Below, in pieces: positions 25,071-34,232 of a stretch of 64,000 nucleotides of DNA. The notes below the pieces were generated by a model that saw nothing but the letters and a program-made list of their open reading frames with translations, was not told where the DNA came from and made no database searches. This stretch comes from JAVBPB01 sp031549965 (GTDB lineage: Bacteria > Bacillota > Clostridia > Lachnospirales > Lachnospiraceae): contig JAVBPB010000064.1 of NCBI GenBank assembly GCA_031549965.1, forward strand, positions 1 through 64,000, given 5' to 3'. A program made the translations under genes and the position numbers. How positions within the stretch are numbered: the stretch's first letter is position 1; each line of letters opens with the position of its first letter.

Positions 25071-25829
25071 ATGATAAAAAAGATAGAAGAAATAAAAAAT
25101 AATTTAAATAACACTTCAATGGATGAACTGATAGATAAATTAAACGAATACAGAAATGATGAAAGAAAAAGTGTACAGAGACTTGTCAATAATTACGATA
25201 AAAAAATAGTAAATTATCACAAGGAATTACAAAGACTTGAAAATATGAAGGAGTATGAGAATAAATACAATAACTATTCATATATATGTGGTATTGATGA
25301 GGCAGGAAGAGGCCCCCTTGCAGGGCCTGTAGTAGCGGCTTCAGTAGTACTTCCTAAGGAATGTAACATTTTGTACTTAAATGATTCAAAGCAGATTAGT
25401 GAAAGTAAGAGAGAAGAATTATTTGATGAAATTTTATTAAACGCACTTTCTGTGGGAATAGGTATTGTTGATGCTTATGTTATTGATGAAATAAATATTT
25501 TGCAAGCAACATACAAAGCAATGAAAATGGCTATTGAAAAGATGCCATTAGTTCCACATCTTTTACTAAATGATGCGGTTACCATTCCAGATATTGATAT
25601 AAAACAGGTGCCTATAATTAAAGGAGACACTAAAAGCGTTTCAATTGCTGCTGCAAGTATAATTGCTAAAGTAACAAGGGATAGAATAATGTTAGGGTTT
25701 GATGAACAATATCCAGAATATAATTTTAAGAAGAATAAAGGATATGGCACTAAAGAGCATATAGATTCAATAAAAAAATTTGGAATAAGCAATATACATA
25801 GAAAAACATTTGTAAAAAACTTTATATAA
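25071..25829 (+). CDS. rnhB: Ribonuclease HII
   Basis: A 252-residue RNase HII that removes ribonucleotides from DNA-RNA hybrids. A helical N-terminal extension (about 65 residues) common in Firmicutes precedes the catalytic domain, which starts YICGIDEAGRGPLAGPVVAA. Catalytic carboxylates are D74 and E75 of DEAGRG, plus the later LLNDAVTIP and the SIAAASIIAKVTRD region. GGAG precedes the ATG. Standard length. Confidence 0.97.
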   Translation: MIKKIEEIKNNLNNTSMDELIDKLNEYRNDERKSVQRLVNNYDKKIVNYHKELQRLENMKEYENKYNNYSYICGIDEAGRGPLAGPVVAASVVLPKECNILYLNDSKQISESKREELFDEILLNALSVGIGIVDAYVIDEINILQATYKAMKMAIEKMPLVPHLLLNDAVTIPDIDIKQVPIIKGDTKSVSIAAASIIAKVTRDRIMLGFDEQYPEYNFKKNKGYGTKEHIDSIKKFGISNIHRKTFVKNFI

Positions 25830-25843
25830 AGGTGGTGCTAATT

Positions 25844-26134
25844 ATGGAAAAGAAGACAAATCCTAAAATAAAGCAGGCAATTGCATTGCAGTATAATCCA
25901 GATGAAATAGCACCTAAAATTATAGCTTCTGGAAAAGGTTATTTAGCTGAAAAAATTCTTGATGTAGCCTCAGAGGCCTTAGTGCCTGTATATAAGGATG
26001 AAAAACTGGCAAATACTTTGTCAAAACTAAATATAGGTGATGCTATCCCCCCTGAATTATATGAAATTGTTGCTGAAATTTTAGTGTTTGTGGACGATAT
26101 GGACAGAATTAAAGGTAAAATAAGACATGACTAA
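25844..26134 (+). CDS. EscU/YscU/FlhB C-terminal-like protein (FlhX type)
   Basis: A 96-residue protein equal to the cytoplasmic C-terminal domain of FlhB/YscU export-switch proteins, without the membrane part. It carries KIKQAIALQYNPDEIAPKIIASGKGYLAEKI and IPPELYEIVAEILVFV, matching FlhB-C. The autocleavage NPTH motif of true FlhB is absent; only NPK is found at that place. Stand-alone copies (FlhX) occur next to rnhB and yraN in many Clostridia and can be unrelated to active flagella. The ATG has AAGGTGGTG upstream. It overlaps yraN by 8 bp. Confidence 0.85.
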   Translation: MEKKTNPKIKQAIALQYNPDEIAPKIIASGKGYLAEKILDVASEALVPVYKDEKLANTLSKLNIGDAIPPELYEIVAEILVFVDDMDRIKGKIRHD

Positions 26135-26477
26135 TAAAAGAAAAATTGGATTTGATTATGAAGATATTGCAGCAAAGTTCCTAGAAAGCAAAGGGTATAA
26201 GATAATAGCAAAAAACTTTACATCTAAATCAGGAGAAATAGATATAATAGCAGCAGATAATGACTATTTAATATTTGTTGAAGTAAAATATAGAAAAAAT
26301 GACAAATATGGTCATCCCCTTGAATCGATAAATTACAAAAAACAACAAAGAATAATTAACACCTCAAAATACTACATGCTTATTAATAATTACGATGAAA
26401 ATACTCCGGTCAGATACGATGTAGTAGGGATATTTAAGGATGGAATTATCCTGTTACAGGATAGTTTTAGTTTATAA
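26127..26477 (+). CDS. yraN: YraN family endonuclease-like protein (UPF0102)
   Basis: A 116-residue PD-(D/E)XK-fold protein with GFDYEDIAAKFLESKGYKI and the active-site-like SGEIDIIAADNDYLIFVEVKYR (Asp, then ExK). The family is universal in bacteria but its role is unsettled. It overlaps the preceding gene by 8 bp, so translation is coupled. Normal length. Confidence 0.93.
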   Translation: MTNKRKIGFDYEDIAAKFLESKGYKIIAKNFTSKSGEIDIIAADNDYLIFVEVKYRKNDKYGHPLESINYKKQQRIINTSKYYMLINNYDENTPVRYDVVGIFKDGIILLQDSFSL

Positions 26478-26493
26478 ATGAAAGGATATAAGT

Positions 26494-27339
26494 ATGAACT
26501 TAATAAAAGCAAATAATAATAACTCTACCACAGTAAATAAAGTAGAGGATGTTACATATATAACTTTTCCAATATTAAATAATATTTCTTTCATAAAGCA
26601 TGGATTTTCTACCAGACTTTCAGGAGTAAGTAAAGAAGAATTAAGTTCTATGAATTTAAGTTTCTCAAGAGGTGATGACAGAGAAAATGTAATGGAGAAC
26701 TTTAGAAGAATTACAAATGCAATCGGTATTAGTTATAAGGACTTAGTATTTTCTGATCAAGTTCACAAAACTAATATATATATAGCAACTGCTAAAGATA
26801 GAGGTAAAGGCATAATAAAAGAAAGTGATATTAAAGAAATGGATGCACTTATAACTAATGAAATTAATCTTCCATTAGTTACCTTTTATGCTGATTGCGT
26901 TCCGATATATATAGTAGATCCTAAAAATAAAGCCATTGGACTAGCACATTCAGGATGGAAAGGAACAGTTGGTAAAATTGGAAAAGAGACAGTAAATGCT
27001 ATGGTTAGAGAATTTAATTCCAATGTTAAAGATCTTATTGCAGTTGTAGGTCCGTCAATTTGTATGAACTGCTATGAAGTTGGTGAAGATGTGGCGGATC
27101 AATTTAAAAGCACTTTTTCTAATGAAGTTTTAAAAGAAGTACTTGAATATAAAAAAAATGGAAAATATCAGTTGGATTTATGGAATGTAAATAAATACAT
27201 TTTACTAGAAAGTGGATTGCTACAAGAACATATAGAAATAACAGATATATGTACCTGCTGTAATAATAAATACTTGTTTTCTCATAGAGCAAGCAATGGG
27301 AAAAGGGGAAATCTGGCAGCATTTTTGTCGTTACAATAA
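26494..27339 (+). CDS. pgeF: Peptidoglycan editing factor PgeF (YfiH/DUF152)
   Basis: A 281-residue protein of the Cu-oxidase_4/YfiH family, which in E. coli prevents misincorporation of serine into peptidoglycan and is also described with purine nucleoside phosphorylase activity. Zn/Cu-binding marks are visible: FSDQVHKTNIY, FYADCVPIYIVD, GLAHSGWKGTV, VGPSICMNCYEVG and DICTCCNNKYLFSHRA. AAAGGATATA precedes the ATG. It is last in the operon; the following A/T-rich gap contains the chemoreceptor promoter. Confidence 0.92.
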   Translation: MNLIKANNNNSTTVNKVEDVTYITFPILNNISFIKHGFSTRLSGVSKEELSSMNLSFSRGDDRENVMENFRRITNAIGISYKDLVFSDQVHKTNIYIATAKDRGKGIIKESDIKEMDALITNEINLPLVTFYADCVPIYIVDPKNKAIGLAHSGWKGTVGKIGKETVNAMVREFNSNVKDLIAVVGPSICMNCYEVGEDVADQFKSTFSNEVLKEVLEYKKNGKYQLDLWNVNKYILLESGLLQEHIEITDICTCCNNKYLFSHRASNGKRGNLAAFLSLQ

Positions 27340-27428
27340 GCACAAAATATAAACATTAATAAAAGCTTAACAATGAATTAATATATTTAAAAAAAATAAA
27401 AAAAAATGTAAAAAATGCTTAAAAAAAC

Positions 27429-27457
27429 TTGAAAAAAACATCTAAGGGATATATAAT
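27429..27457 (+). promoter_or_regulatory. Promoter of the chemoreceptor gene
   Basis: TTGAAA (27429-27434), 17 bp, TATAAT (27452-27457). It looks like a vegetative sigma-A promoter rather than a flagellar sigma-D one. Confidence 0.7.
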
Positions 27458-27487
27458 ATATAATATAAAATAGTTGGAGGTACATTA

Positions 27488-29662
27488 ATGAAGAACATTA
27501 AAGTTAGCTTAAAAATCCTAATGGGATTTGGAATCGTAGTTGCATTGATGATTTTGATAACCGGAGTAACATCAATAACAAATACCGGAATTATTAGTAA
27601 TGTTGATGCGGTTAGGATTGATTCAGAATTTCAAACAAAATGCAACAATTTAAAAACAGATTTTATGGAGGCAAGATTAAAAGCAAATGTTTTGTATGAA
27701 ATAATTTCAGAAGAGGTGTATACGGAATATAGTGAATTGGCAAAGGCTGTTGATGCAGATTATGCTGATATTTTAAATTATATTAACGAAAATGAGATTT
27801 TATCCAAATTTAGCCAATATTTAACGGCGTTTGGTGATTCATACACACAATGGAAATCTAACGTAGAGAAGGTACATGATAGTGATGTTAATCGTACAAC
27901 GGTTACGGCAGAAATGAATTCACATGGTCCTGTTATGCTTGAAACTTCAACCAAAATATTATCAAGTCAGATGGAACAATTAAAAAATGATGCATCAAAT
28001 AACCTAAATACAGAACAAATATTATATCGTGGGATCAGGATTGAATCAGCAATAGACATTAACAATACAATTACATCTTTTCGTGTTGGAGCAAGAGGAG
28101 TTGTAAGTAGTCTTAATACTACAGGGTATGAAGATGTAGTTGCGAAAATGGATGCAACTATATCAAAATTAGAAGAATTTAAGGAATCAAGCCAACTTAC
28201 ATCTACCAAGGAAATTAGCCAAGAAGCAGTTGATGCTGTTAGCAATTATAAAGAAGCATTTATTAAGTTTATTAATGTATGTATTGAATCTGATAAAGCT
28301 GTAGCGGATGCAAAAGTACTTGGAATTACTTCTAAGGATAATTTAAATGCTGTTCTCACACATATTGATGAAGCTATGATGGTTAGAATATCAGAAACTC
28401 AAGCTTCAACAAATTTAGCATTAATCGTTGTAATTGTAGTAGCGGTACTATCTCTTGTTGTAGCAATAGTACTTGGTATATACATATCAGGTTTACTTTC
28501 AAAACCACTTGTATTTATCAGTAATTTATTATTAAATATTGGACAGACAGGTAACCTTGATTTAGACCCTGAAAAGATGGCATATGGAGATAAGATAGCA
28601 ACTCAAAAAGATGAAATTGGTGTAATGTTTAAGAGTATAGAAATATTAATTAAAAAGATGCTTACACCAAAAGCTAATATGATGAATAGAATTGCGGATG
28701 GTGATTTGACAGTTGATATTGAATTAATGTCTAGTCAGGATACATTAGGTAATGCAATGGCTAAGATGACAGATAATTTAAATAATATGTTTAGTGAAAT
28801 CAATCAAGCCACTTCACAAGTAGCTACAGGAGCAAGTCAAATTGCAGACGGAAGTCAGGTGCTTGCACAAGGCTCAACTGAACAAGCATCAGCAGTTGAA
28901 GAGTTATCAAGTACAATAACAGATATTTCTGATAAGACCAAAGCTAATTCAGAATTAGCCAATAAGGCAGCAAATCTTGCAAACTTAATCAAAGATAATG
29001 CACAAAAAGGTTCCTCACAAATGGATAATATGGTTAAGGCAGTAAAAGATATTAATGATGCAAGTGTGAATATTAATAAGGTAATAAAAGTAATTGATGA
29101 TATAGCTTTCCAAACTAACATTCTTGCTCTTAATGCCGCTGTTGAAGCTGCAAGAGCTGGTCAGCATGGTAAGGTCTTTGCAGTAGTAGCAGAAGAGGTT
29201 AGAAATCTTGCAGCAAAGAGTGCAGAAGCTGCAAAAGATACAGGAATTATGATTGTAAATTCAATGGAAAAAGCTGAGCTAGGTGTAAAAATTGCAACTG
29301 AAACTTCAAGTTCACTTAATGAAATAGTTGATGGTATTAATGAATCAAGTGTAATTGTTAGCAATATTGCAAAGTCTTCAGAAGAACAATCACTTGCTAT
29401 TTCACAAGTAAATCGTGGAATCGATCAGGTAGCTCAAGTAATTCAACAAAACAGTGCAACCGCTGAGCAAAGTGCAGCAGCTTCAGAGGAAATGAGCGGT
29501 CAGTCAGCTATGTTAGAAAGTTTAGTTGCTCAGTTTAAATTAAAAAATCAGACTAGTAGTTATTCAGGCATAAGTAGCTCAGGTAATAGTAGTCCAGTAC
29601 AAAAAAGAAAAGCTAATAAGACATTATCAATAGAACTAAATGATGATTTTGGTAAATATTAA
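27488..29662 (+). CDS. Methyl-accepting chemotaxis protein
   Basis: A 724-residue receptor. TM1 (about 10-30), an extracellular four-helix-bundle ligand domain (about 31-305), TM2 (about 307-332), HAMP (about 333-430), and a methyl-accepting coiled coil with the signalling tip EEVRNLAAKSAEAAKDT near 565-582 and AFQTNILALNAAVEAARAG just before. The C-terminus ends with low-complexity Ser/Asn then KTLSIELNDDFGKY, without an NWETF pentapeptide. TTGGAGG precedes the ATG. Monocistronic, bounded by a promoter and a strong terminator; no che genes in the window. The ligand is unknown; motility may be flagellar or pilus based. Confidence 0.95.
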   Translation: MKNIKVSLKILMGFGIVVALMILITGVTSITNTGIISNVDAVRIDSEFQTKCNNLKTDFMEARLKANVLYEIISEEVYTEYSELAKAVDADYADILNYINENEILSKFSQYLTAFGDSYTQWKSNVEKVHDSDVNRTTVTAEMNSHGPVMLETSTKILSSQMEQLKNDASNNLNTEQILYRGIRIESAIDINNTITSFRVGARGVVSSLNTTGYEDVVAKMDATISKLEEFKESSQLTSTKEISQEAVDAVSNYKEAFIKFINVCIESDKAVADAKVLGITSKDNLNAVLTHIDEAMMVRISETQASTNLALIVVIVVAVLSLVVAIVLGIYISGLLSKPLVFISNLLLNIGQTGNLDLDPEKMAYGDKIATQKDEIGVMFKSIEILIKKMLTPKANMMNRIADGDLTVDIELMSSQDTLGNAMAKMTDNLNNMFSEINQATSQVATGASQIADGSQVLAQGSTEQASAVEELSSTITDISDKTKANSELANKAANLANLIKDNAQKGSSQMDNMVKAVKDINDASVNINKVIKVIDDIAFQTNILALNAAVEAARAGQHGKVFAVVAEEVRNLAAKSAEAAKDTGIMIVNSMEKAELGVKIATETSSSLNEIVDGINESSVIVSNIAKSSEEQSLAISQVNRGIDQVAQVIQQNSATAEQSAAASEEMSGQSAMLESLVAQFKLKNQTSSYSGISSSGNSSPVQKRKANKTLSIELNDDFGKY

Positions 29663-29676
29663 TTAATTTTAAACAA

Positions 29677-29716
29677 AACTGTGGTATAAACATTATGTTA
29701 ATACCACAGTTTTTTA
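29677..29716. terminator. Terminator of the chemoreceptor gene
   Basis: Stem AACTGTGGTAT (29677-29687) with ATACCACAGTT (29701-29711), then TTTTT. Confidence 0.88.
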
Positions 29717-29885
29717 CATAATCAGGGAAAATTTTAGAAAAACTATTATATTTTTCTGATTTGACAAATAATGAAATAGTTGATAATATAAAAATATAGA
29801 TGGCACAAAAGATTAAAAAAACGAAAATTTGTGTTCTTAATGAATAAAGATATATAATATAAATCGTTAAATTTTTGGAGGAAAG
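29717..29885. other. Leader region before the DUF512 gene
   Basis: About 170 bp of very AT-rich DNA without a gene. TTTGGAGGAAAG lies directly before the ATG at 29886. A promoter must be here but no single box pair stands out. Confidence 0.35.
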
Positions 29886-31199
29886 ATGAAAAATGAAAAA
29901 CAGCATGTAATAAAATCTGTTTTAAATGGCTCAATTGCAGATGAATTGGGATTAGAACCCAATGATATTATTATAAACATAAATAATAATGCTATAAAAG
30001 ATATATTTGATTATCATTATTTAGTAAATGACGAATATCTGGAAATATTAGTTATGAAGCCTAATGGAGAAGAGTGGATCTTAGAAGTTGAAAAAGATTA
30101 TGATGAAGATTTGGGTATAGTGTTTGAAGAGGGAATAATGGATGAATATAGATCCTGTAAGAATAAATGTATTTTTTGCTTTATAGATCAAATGCCAAAG
30201 GGAATGAGAGAAACACTATATTTTAAGGATGATGACTCTAGGCTTTCATTTCTACAAGGGAATTATATAACACTTACGAATATGACTGATGAAGATATTG
30301 ACAGGATTATTTTGTATAAGCTTTCTCCTATAAATATTTCTATTCATACCATGAATAAAGAATTAAGAACAAAAATGCTTAATAATAGATTTGCAGGAGA
30401 AGCAATTGATAAGATAAAAAAACTATATGATTCCCAGATTATAATGAATGGTCAAATTGTGCTATGTAAAGATGTAAATGATGGGCAAGAATTAGAATAT
30501 AGTATAATGAAGATGACAAAATATTTACCTTATCTTCAAAGCGTTTCAATAGTACCAGTGGGTATTACAAAATATAGAGATGATTTATTTCCACTAAAGG
30601 AATTTACCAAAGATGATGCAAGAAATTTAATTAATATAGTTCATAAATGGCAGAATATTTGTTATGAAAAGTATAATACTTATTTTATACATGCCAGTGA
30701 TGAATGGTATTTACTTGCAGATGAAGAAATCCCAGACAAAGAAAAGTATGAAGGATATCTTCAATTAGAAAATGGCGTAGGTATGTTAAGACTTTTAAAA
30801 GATGAATTTTTTGATTATTTAAAAGATTTAGATGGAGACGATAGAAATAGAAATGTTACACTGGCAACTGGGGTATTAATGTATGAAGAATTGAAAGAAT
30901 TAACAGGAATATTAACAAAAAAATTTCCTAATATTCAAATTTCAATATATCCAATTACAAATAATTTTTTCGGAGATAAAATTACTGTTGCAGGACTTTT
31001 AACAGGGCAGGATATTATAGCACAGTTAAGGGATAAATCATTAGGAGAAAAATTATTACTCCCATCATCTCTATTAAAAAATGGAGAAAGCGTATTATTA
31101 GATGATATTAGTATAGAAGATATTGAAAAAGCTTTACAAGTTTCAATTCATATAGTACAATCAGACGGTCAGGATTTAATAGATTCTATAATAAGGTAA
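29886..31199 (+). CDS. DUF512 PDZ-radical SAM protein
   Basis: A 437-residue protein of the DUF512 family. An N-terminal PDZ-like part (about 5-70, GSIADELGLEPNDIIININN) precedes a radical SAM region with the CKNKCIFCFID cluster (CxxxCxxC, about 95-105), then FLQGNYITLTNM and a C-terminal DUF512 region with ATGVLMYEEL and FFGDKITVAGLLTGQDI. The family is conserved in Clostridia and cyanobacteria; its reaction is unknown. GGAGG precedes the ATG. The order DUF512-der-plsY-gpsA is typical of Clostridia. It overlaps nothing and is 11 bp from der. Confidence 0.9.
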   Translation: MKNEKQHVIKSVLNGSIADELGLEPNDIIININNNAIKDIFDYHYLVNDEYLEILVMKPNGEEWILEVEKDYDEDLGIVFEEGIMDEYRSCKNKCIFCFIDQMPKGMRETLYFKDDDSRLSFLQGNYITLTNMTDEDIDRIILYKLSPINISIHTMNKELRTKMLNNRFAGEAIDKIKKLYDSQIIMNGQIVLCKDVNDGQELEYSIMKMTKYLPYLQSVSIVPVGITKYRDDLFPLKEFTKDDARNLINIVHKWQNICYEKYNTYFIHASDEWYLLADEEIPDKEKYEGYLQLENGVGMLRLLKDEFFDYLKDLDGDDRNRNVTLATGVLMYEELKELTGILTKKFPNIQISIYPITNNFFGDKITVAGLLTGQDIIAQLRDKSLGEKLLLPSSLLKNGESVLLDDISIEDIEKALQVSIHIVQSDGQDLIDSIIR

Positions 31200-31210
31200 A
31201 GGAGAAAGAT

Positions 31211-32536
31211 ATGAGTAAACCAATAGTTGCAATAGTTGGCAGACCAAATGTAGGAAAATCAACATTGTTTAATGCTCTTGCCGGAGAGCAGATATCCATT
31301 GTTAAGGATACTCCCGGTGTAACAAGAGATAGAATATACGTAGATATAACTTGGCTTAATAATCAATTTACATTAGTAGATACTGGAGGAATTGAGCCGG
31401 AAAGTAAAGATCTTATGCTTTCACATATGAGAGAGCAAGCTGAAATAGCCATAGAAACAGCAGATGTTATTATGTTTGTAGTTGATGTTAGACAAGGATT
31501 AGTAGATTCAGACTCTAAAGTGGCTACAATGCTTAGAAAATCAGGAAAACCGGTTGTTTTAGTAGTTAATAAGGTGGACAATTTTGATAAATTTATGCCG
31601 GATGTTTATGAATTTTATAATTTAGGTATGGGAGAACCAATGCCTATTTCCTCAGCTTCAAAACTTGGCATTGGGGATATGCTTGACGAAGTTATAAAAC
31701 ATTTTGAGCATAATGCGGAAGATGTTGAAGAAGATGAAAGACCAAGAATTGCCATAGTTGGGAAGCCAAATGTAGGTAAATCCTCAATTGTTAATAAATT
31801 ATTAGGAGAAAACAGAGTTATCGTATCAGATATAGCAGGTACAACAAGAGATGCTATTGATACTGTAATAACATATGATGAGAGAGAATATATATTTATT
31901 GATACAGCCGGCCTTAGAAGAAAAAGTAAAATAAAAGAAGATTTAGAAAGATATAGCATTATAAGAACAGTAAGTGCAGTAGAAAGAGCAGATGTTGTAA
32001 TACTGGTTATTGATGCTGCAAGTGGGGTGACCGAGCAGGATGCTAAAATTGCAGGAATTGCTCATGAGAGAGGAAAAGGGATTTTAATAGCTGTAAATAA
32101 ATGGGATGCTATTGAAAAGAATGATAAATCAGTATATGAATATACTGCTAAGATAAGAGAAACTTTAGCATTTATGCCATATGCAGAAATAATCTTTATT
32201 TCAGCAATTACAGGGCAACGTATAAATAAAATATATGAAGTTGTTGATGTTATAATACAAAATCAAACATTAAGAATAGCCACAGGTATTTTAAATGAAA
32301 TAATGACAGAGGCAGTAGCAATGAAACAACCGCCGTCAGATAAAGGAAAAAGATTAAGGCTTTATTATATGACACAAGTATCTGTAAAGCCACCAACCTT
32401 TGTTATTTTCATTAATAGTAAGGAATTAACTCATTTTTCTTATACCAGATATCTTGAAAATAAAATCAGAGAAGCCTTTGGTTTTAGGGGAACGGCACTT
32501 AGATTTATATATCGTGAAAGAAAGGACAAGGAGTAG
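31211..32536 (+). CDS. der: Ribosome assembly GTPase Der (EngA)
   Basis: A 441-residue tandem-GTPase needed for 50S biogenesis. G domain 1 has GRPNVGKSTLFN, DTPGVTRD, DTGG and NKVD. G domain 2 has GKPNVGKSSIVN, DIAGTTRDAID, DTAGLRR and NKWD. A KH-like C-terminal domain ends with HFSYTRYLENKIREAFGFRGTALRF. AAAGGAG precedes the ATG. Complete. Confidence 0.98.
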   Translation: MSKPIVAIVGRPNVGKSTLFNALAGEQISIVKDTPGVTRDRIYVDITWLNNQFTLVDTGGIEPESKDLMLSHMREQAEIAIETADVIMFVVDVRQGLVDSDSKVATMLRKSGKPVVLVVNKVDNFDKFMPDVYEFYNLGMGEPMPISSASKLGIGDMLDEVIKHFEHNAEDVEEDERPRIAIVGKPNVGKSSIVNKLLGENRVIVSDIAGTTRDAIDTVITYDEREYIFIDTAGLRRKSKIKEDLERYSIIRTVSAVERADVVILVIDAASGVTEQDAKIAGIAHERGKGILIAVNKWDAIEKNDKSVYEYTAKIRETLAFMPYAEIIFISAITGQRINKIYEVVDVIIQNQTLRIATGILNEIMTEAVAMKQPPSDKGKRLRLYYMTQVSVKPPTFVIFINSKELTHFSYTRYLENKIREAFGFRGTALRFIYRERKDKE

Positions 32537-32541
32537 AAACA

Positions 32542-33171
32542 ATGGTTTTAAATGTATTAGTTTGTTTAATATTTGGATATGCTTTTGGATGCTTTTCAAC
32601 AGGATATTTTGTTGGGAAGATGCATAAAATTGATGATATAAGAAAGTACGGCAGTGGAAATGTAGGTACGACCAATGCCCTTAGAACTATGGGGGTAAAA
32701 GCTGGAATTTTGACGTTTTTAGGAGACGCTCTAAAAGCAATATTTGCAGTATTAATTGCAAAATATATATTTAAAGATATGGAAGTGGATAATAAATTAA
32801 TATTATCTTTAATTGCAGGATTTGGAGCTGTTTTAGGTCATAATTTTCCATTTCACCTAAAATTCAAAGGAGGTAAAGGCATTGCAGTAACTGCCGGAGT
32901 AATGTTGGCATTTGACTGGAAATTTGGATTAACTGCATTTTTAATTTTTGTTTCAATATCAGCCATTACCAAATATGTTTCACTGGCTTCTTTACTGCTT
33001 TCTCTTGCTTTTCCAATATGCATGATTATTTTTTATGAAAACTTTATGCTTTTATTATTAAGCATTTGTTTTACTATATTGGCTTTTGTAAGACATAAAG
33101 ACAATATTAAAAGACTTTTAAGCAAAACAGAAAGAAAATTAGGTCAAAAGGTTGATATTAACAAGGGTTAA
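32542..33171 (+). CDS. plsY: Acyl-phosphate glycerol-3-phosphate acyltransferase PlsY
   Basis: A 209-residue membrane protein with about five transmembrane helices. PlsY motifs are visible: IRKYGSGNVGTTNALRTMG (motif 1), HNFPFHLKFKGGKGIAVTAG (motif 2) and the C-terminal FVRHKDNIKRLLSKTERKLG (motif 3). It transfers the acyl group from acyl phosphate to glycerol 3-phosphate, the first step of phospholipid synthesis. It lies 6 bp after der and 20 bp before gpsA, which supplies its substrate. Confidence 0.96.
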   Translation: MVLNVLVCLIFGYAFGCFSTGYFVGKMHKIDDIRKYGSGNVGTTNALRTMGVKAGILTFLGDALKAIFAVLIAKYIFKDMEVDNKLILSLIAGFGAVLGHNFPFHLKFKGGKGIAVTAGVMLAFDWKFGLTAFLIFVSISAITKYVSLASLLLSLAFPICMIIFYENFMLLLLSICFTILAFVRHKDNIKRLLSKTERKLGQKVDINKG

Positions 33172-33191
33172 TATTTACATAGGAGGTAAAA

Positions 33192-34202
33192 ATGGAGAAA
33201 ATTGGTGTACTTGGTGCAGGAAGTTGGGGAATTGCACTTTCAATATTATTGGCTAATAATGGACATGAAGTAACATTATGGTCTGCTTTAACAAGTGAAA
33301 TAGACATGCTTAATGAAGAACGGGAAGACAAAAATAAATTGCCCGGAGTAAAACTTTCAGAAAGTATAAAATGTATCTCAGATTTAGAAGAAGCTTTAAG
33401 AGATAAATCTATTATCGTTTTTGCGGTTGCATCACCATTTACAAGAAAGACAGCTTCGATAGCAGCATCATATATTAAAGATAATCAGATAATTGTAAAT
33501 GTTGCTAAAGGAATTGAAGAAACCACGTTAATGACTCTTTGTGATATTATAAAGCAGGAAATACCAAATGCAGACGTTGCAGTTTTGTCTGGACCAAGCC
33601 ATGCTGAGGAAGTTTGCAGATTAATGCCTACTACATGTGTAGTTGGGGCAAATTCTAAAGAAACAGCATTTTTTATTCAAGATATATTTATGAGTGAAAA
33701 CTTTAGGGTATACACAAGTCCAGATGTTATTGGTATTGAACTTGGAGGTTCAATTAAGAATGTTATTGCACTTGCAGCAGGTATTGTAGATGGTTTAGGT
33801 TTTGGTGACAATACCAAGGCAGCACTTATGACCAGAGGAATTGCTGAAATAATTAGACTTGGTTTGGCTATGGGAGCAAAAGTTGAGACTTTTGCAGGTC
33901 TTTCGGGGATTGGAGATTTAATTGTAACTTGTACAAGTAAACATAGCAGAAACAGAAGTGCAGGTTTTTTAATTGGTCAGGGTAGAACAATGGACGAGGC
34001 TATGAATGAAGTAAAACAAGTGGTTGAAGGAGTATACTCTGCAAAAGCTGCATTAGCCTTAGCAAAACAATTTAATGTATCAATGCCTATAGTAGAACAA
34101 ATAAATTGTATATTATTTGAAGATAAACCGGCAAAGGAAGCAGTTAATGAGCTACTTTTAAGGGATAAAACTAAAGAATACTCTGTTTTGAAATGGGAAT
34201 AG
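33192..34202 (+). CDS. gpsA: NAD(P)H-dependent glycerol-3-phosphate dehydrogenase
   Basis: A 336-residue enzyme reducing dihydroxyacetone phosphate to glycerol 3-phosphate. Rossmann loop GVLGAGSWGIALS, VNVAKGIEE, LSGPSHAEEV, catalytic Lys in LGGSIKNVIALAAGI, GLSGIGDLIVTCTSKHSRN and VVEGVYSA are all present. AGGAGG precedes the ATG. In many spore formers spoIVA follows gpsA; here a terminator and a convergent gene follow instead. Confidence 0.97.
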   Translation: MEKIGVLGAGSWGIALSILLANNGHEVTLWSALTSEIDMLNEEREDKNKLPGVKLSESIKCISDLEEALRDKSIIVFAVASPFTRKTASIAASYIKDNQIIVNVAKGIEETTLMTLCDIIKQEIPNADVAVLSGPSHAEEVCRLMPTTCVVGANSKETAFFIQDIFMSENFRVYTSPDVIGIELGGSIKNVIALAAGIVDGLGFGDNTKAALMTRGIAEIIRLGLAMGAKVETFAGLSGIGDLIVTCTSKHSRNRSAGFLIGQGRTMDEAMNEVKQVVEGVYSAKAALALAKQFNVSMPIVEQINCILFEDKPAKEAVNELLLRDKTKEYSVLKWE

Positions 34203-34204
34203 AA

Positions 34205-34232
34205 AAAAAGGAGACTAGAAAGTCTCCTTTTT
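34205..34232. terminator. Bidirectional terminator between gpsA and the Ig-like gene
   Basis: Stem AAAAAGGAGACT with its complement, AGAA tetraloop. It overlaps the stop codon of the convergent gene. Confidence 0.88.
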
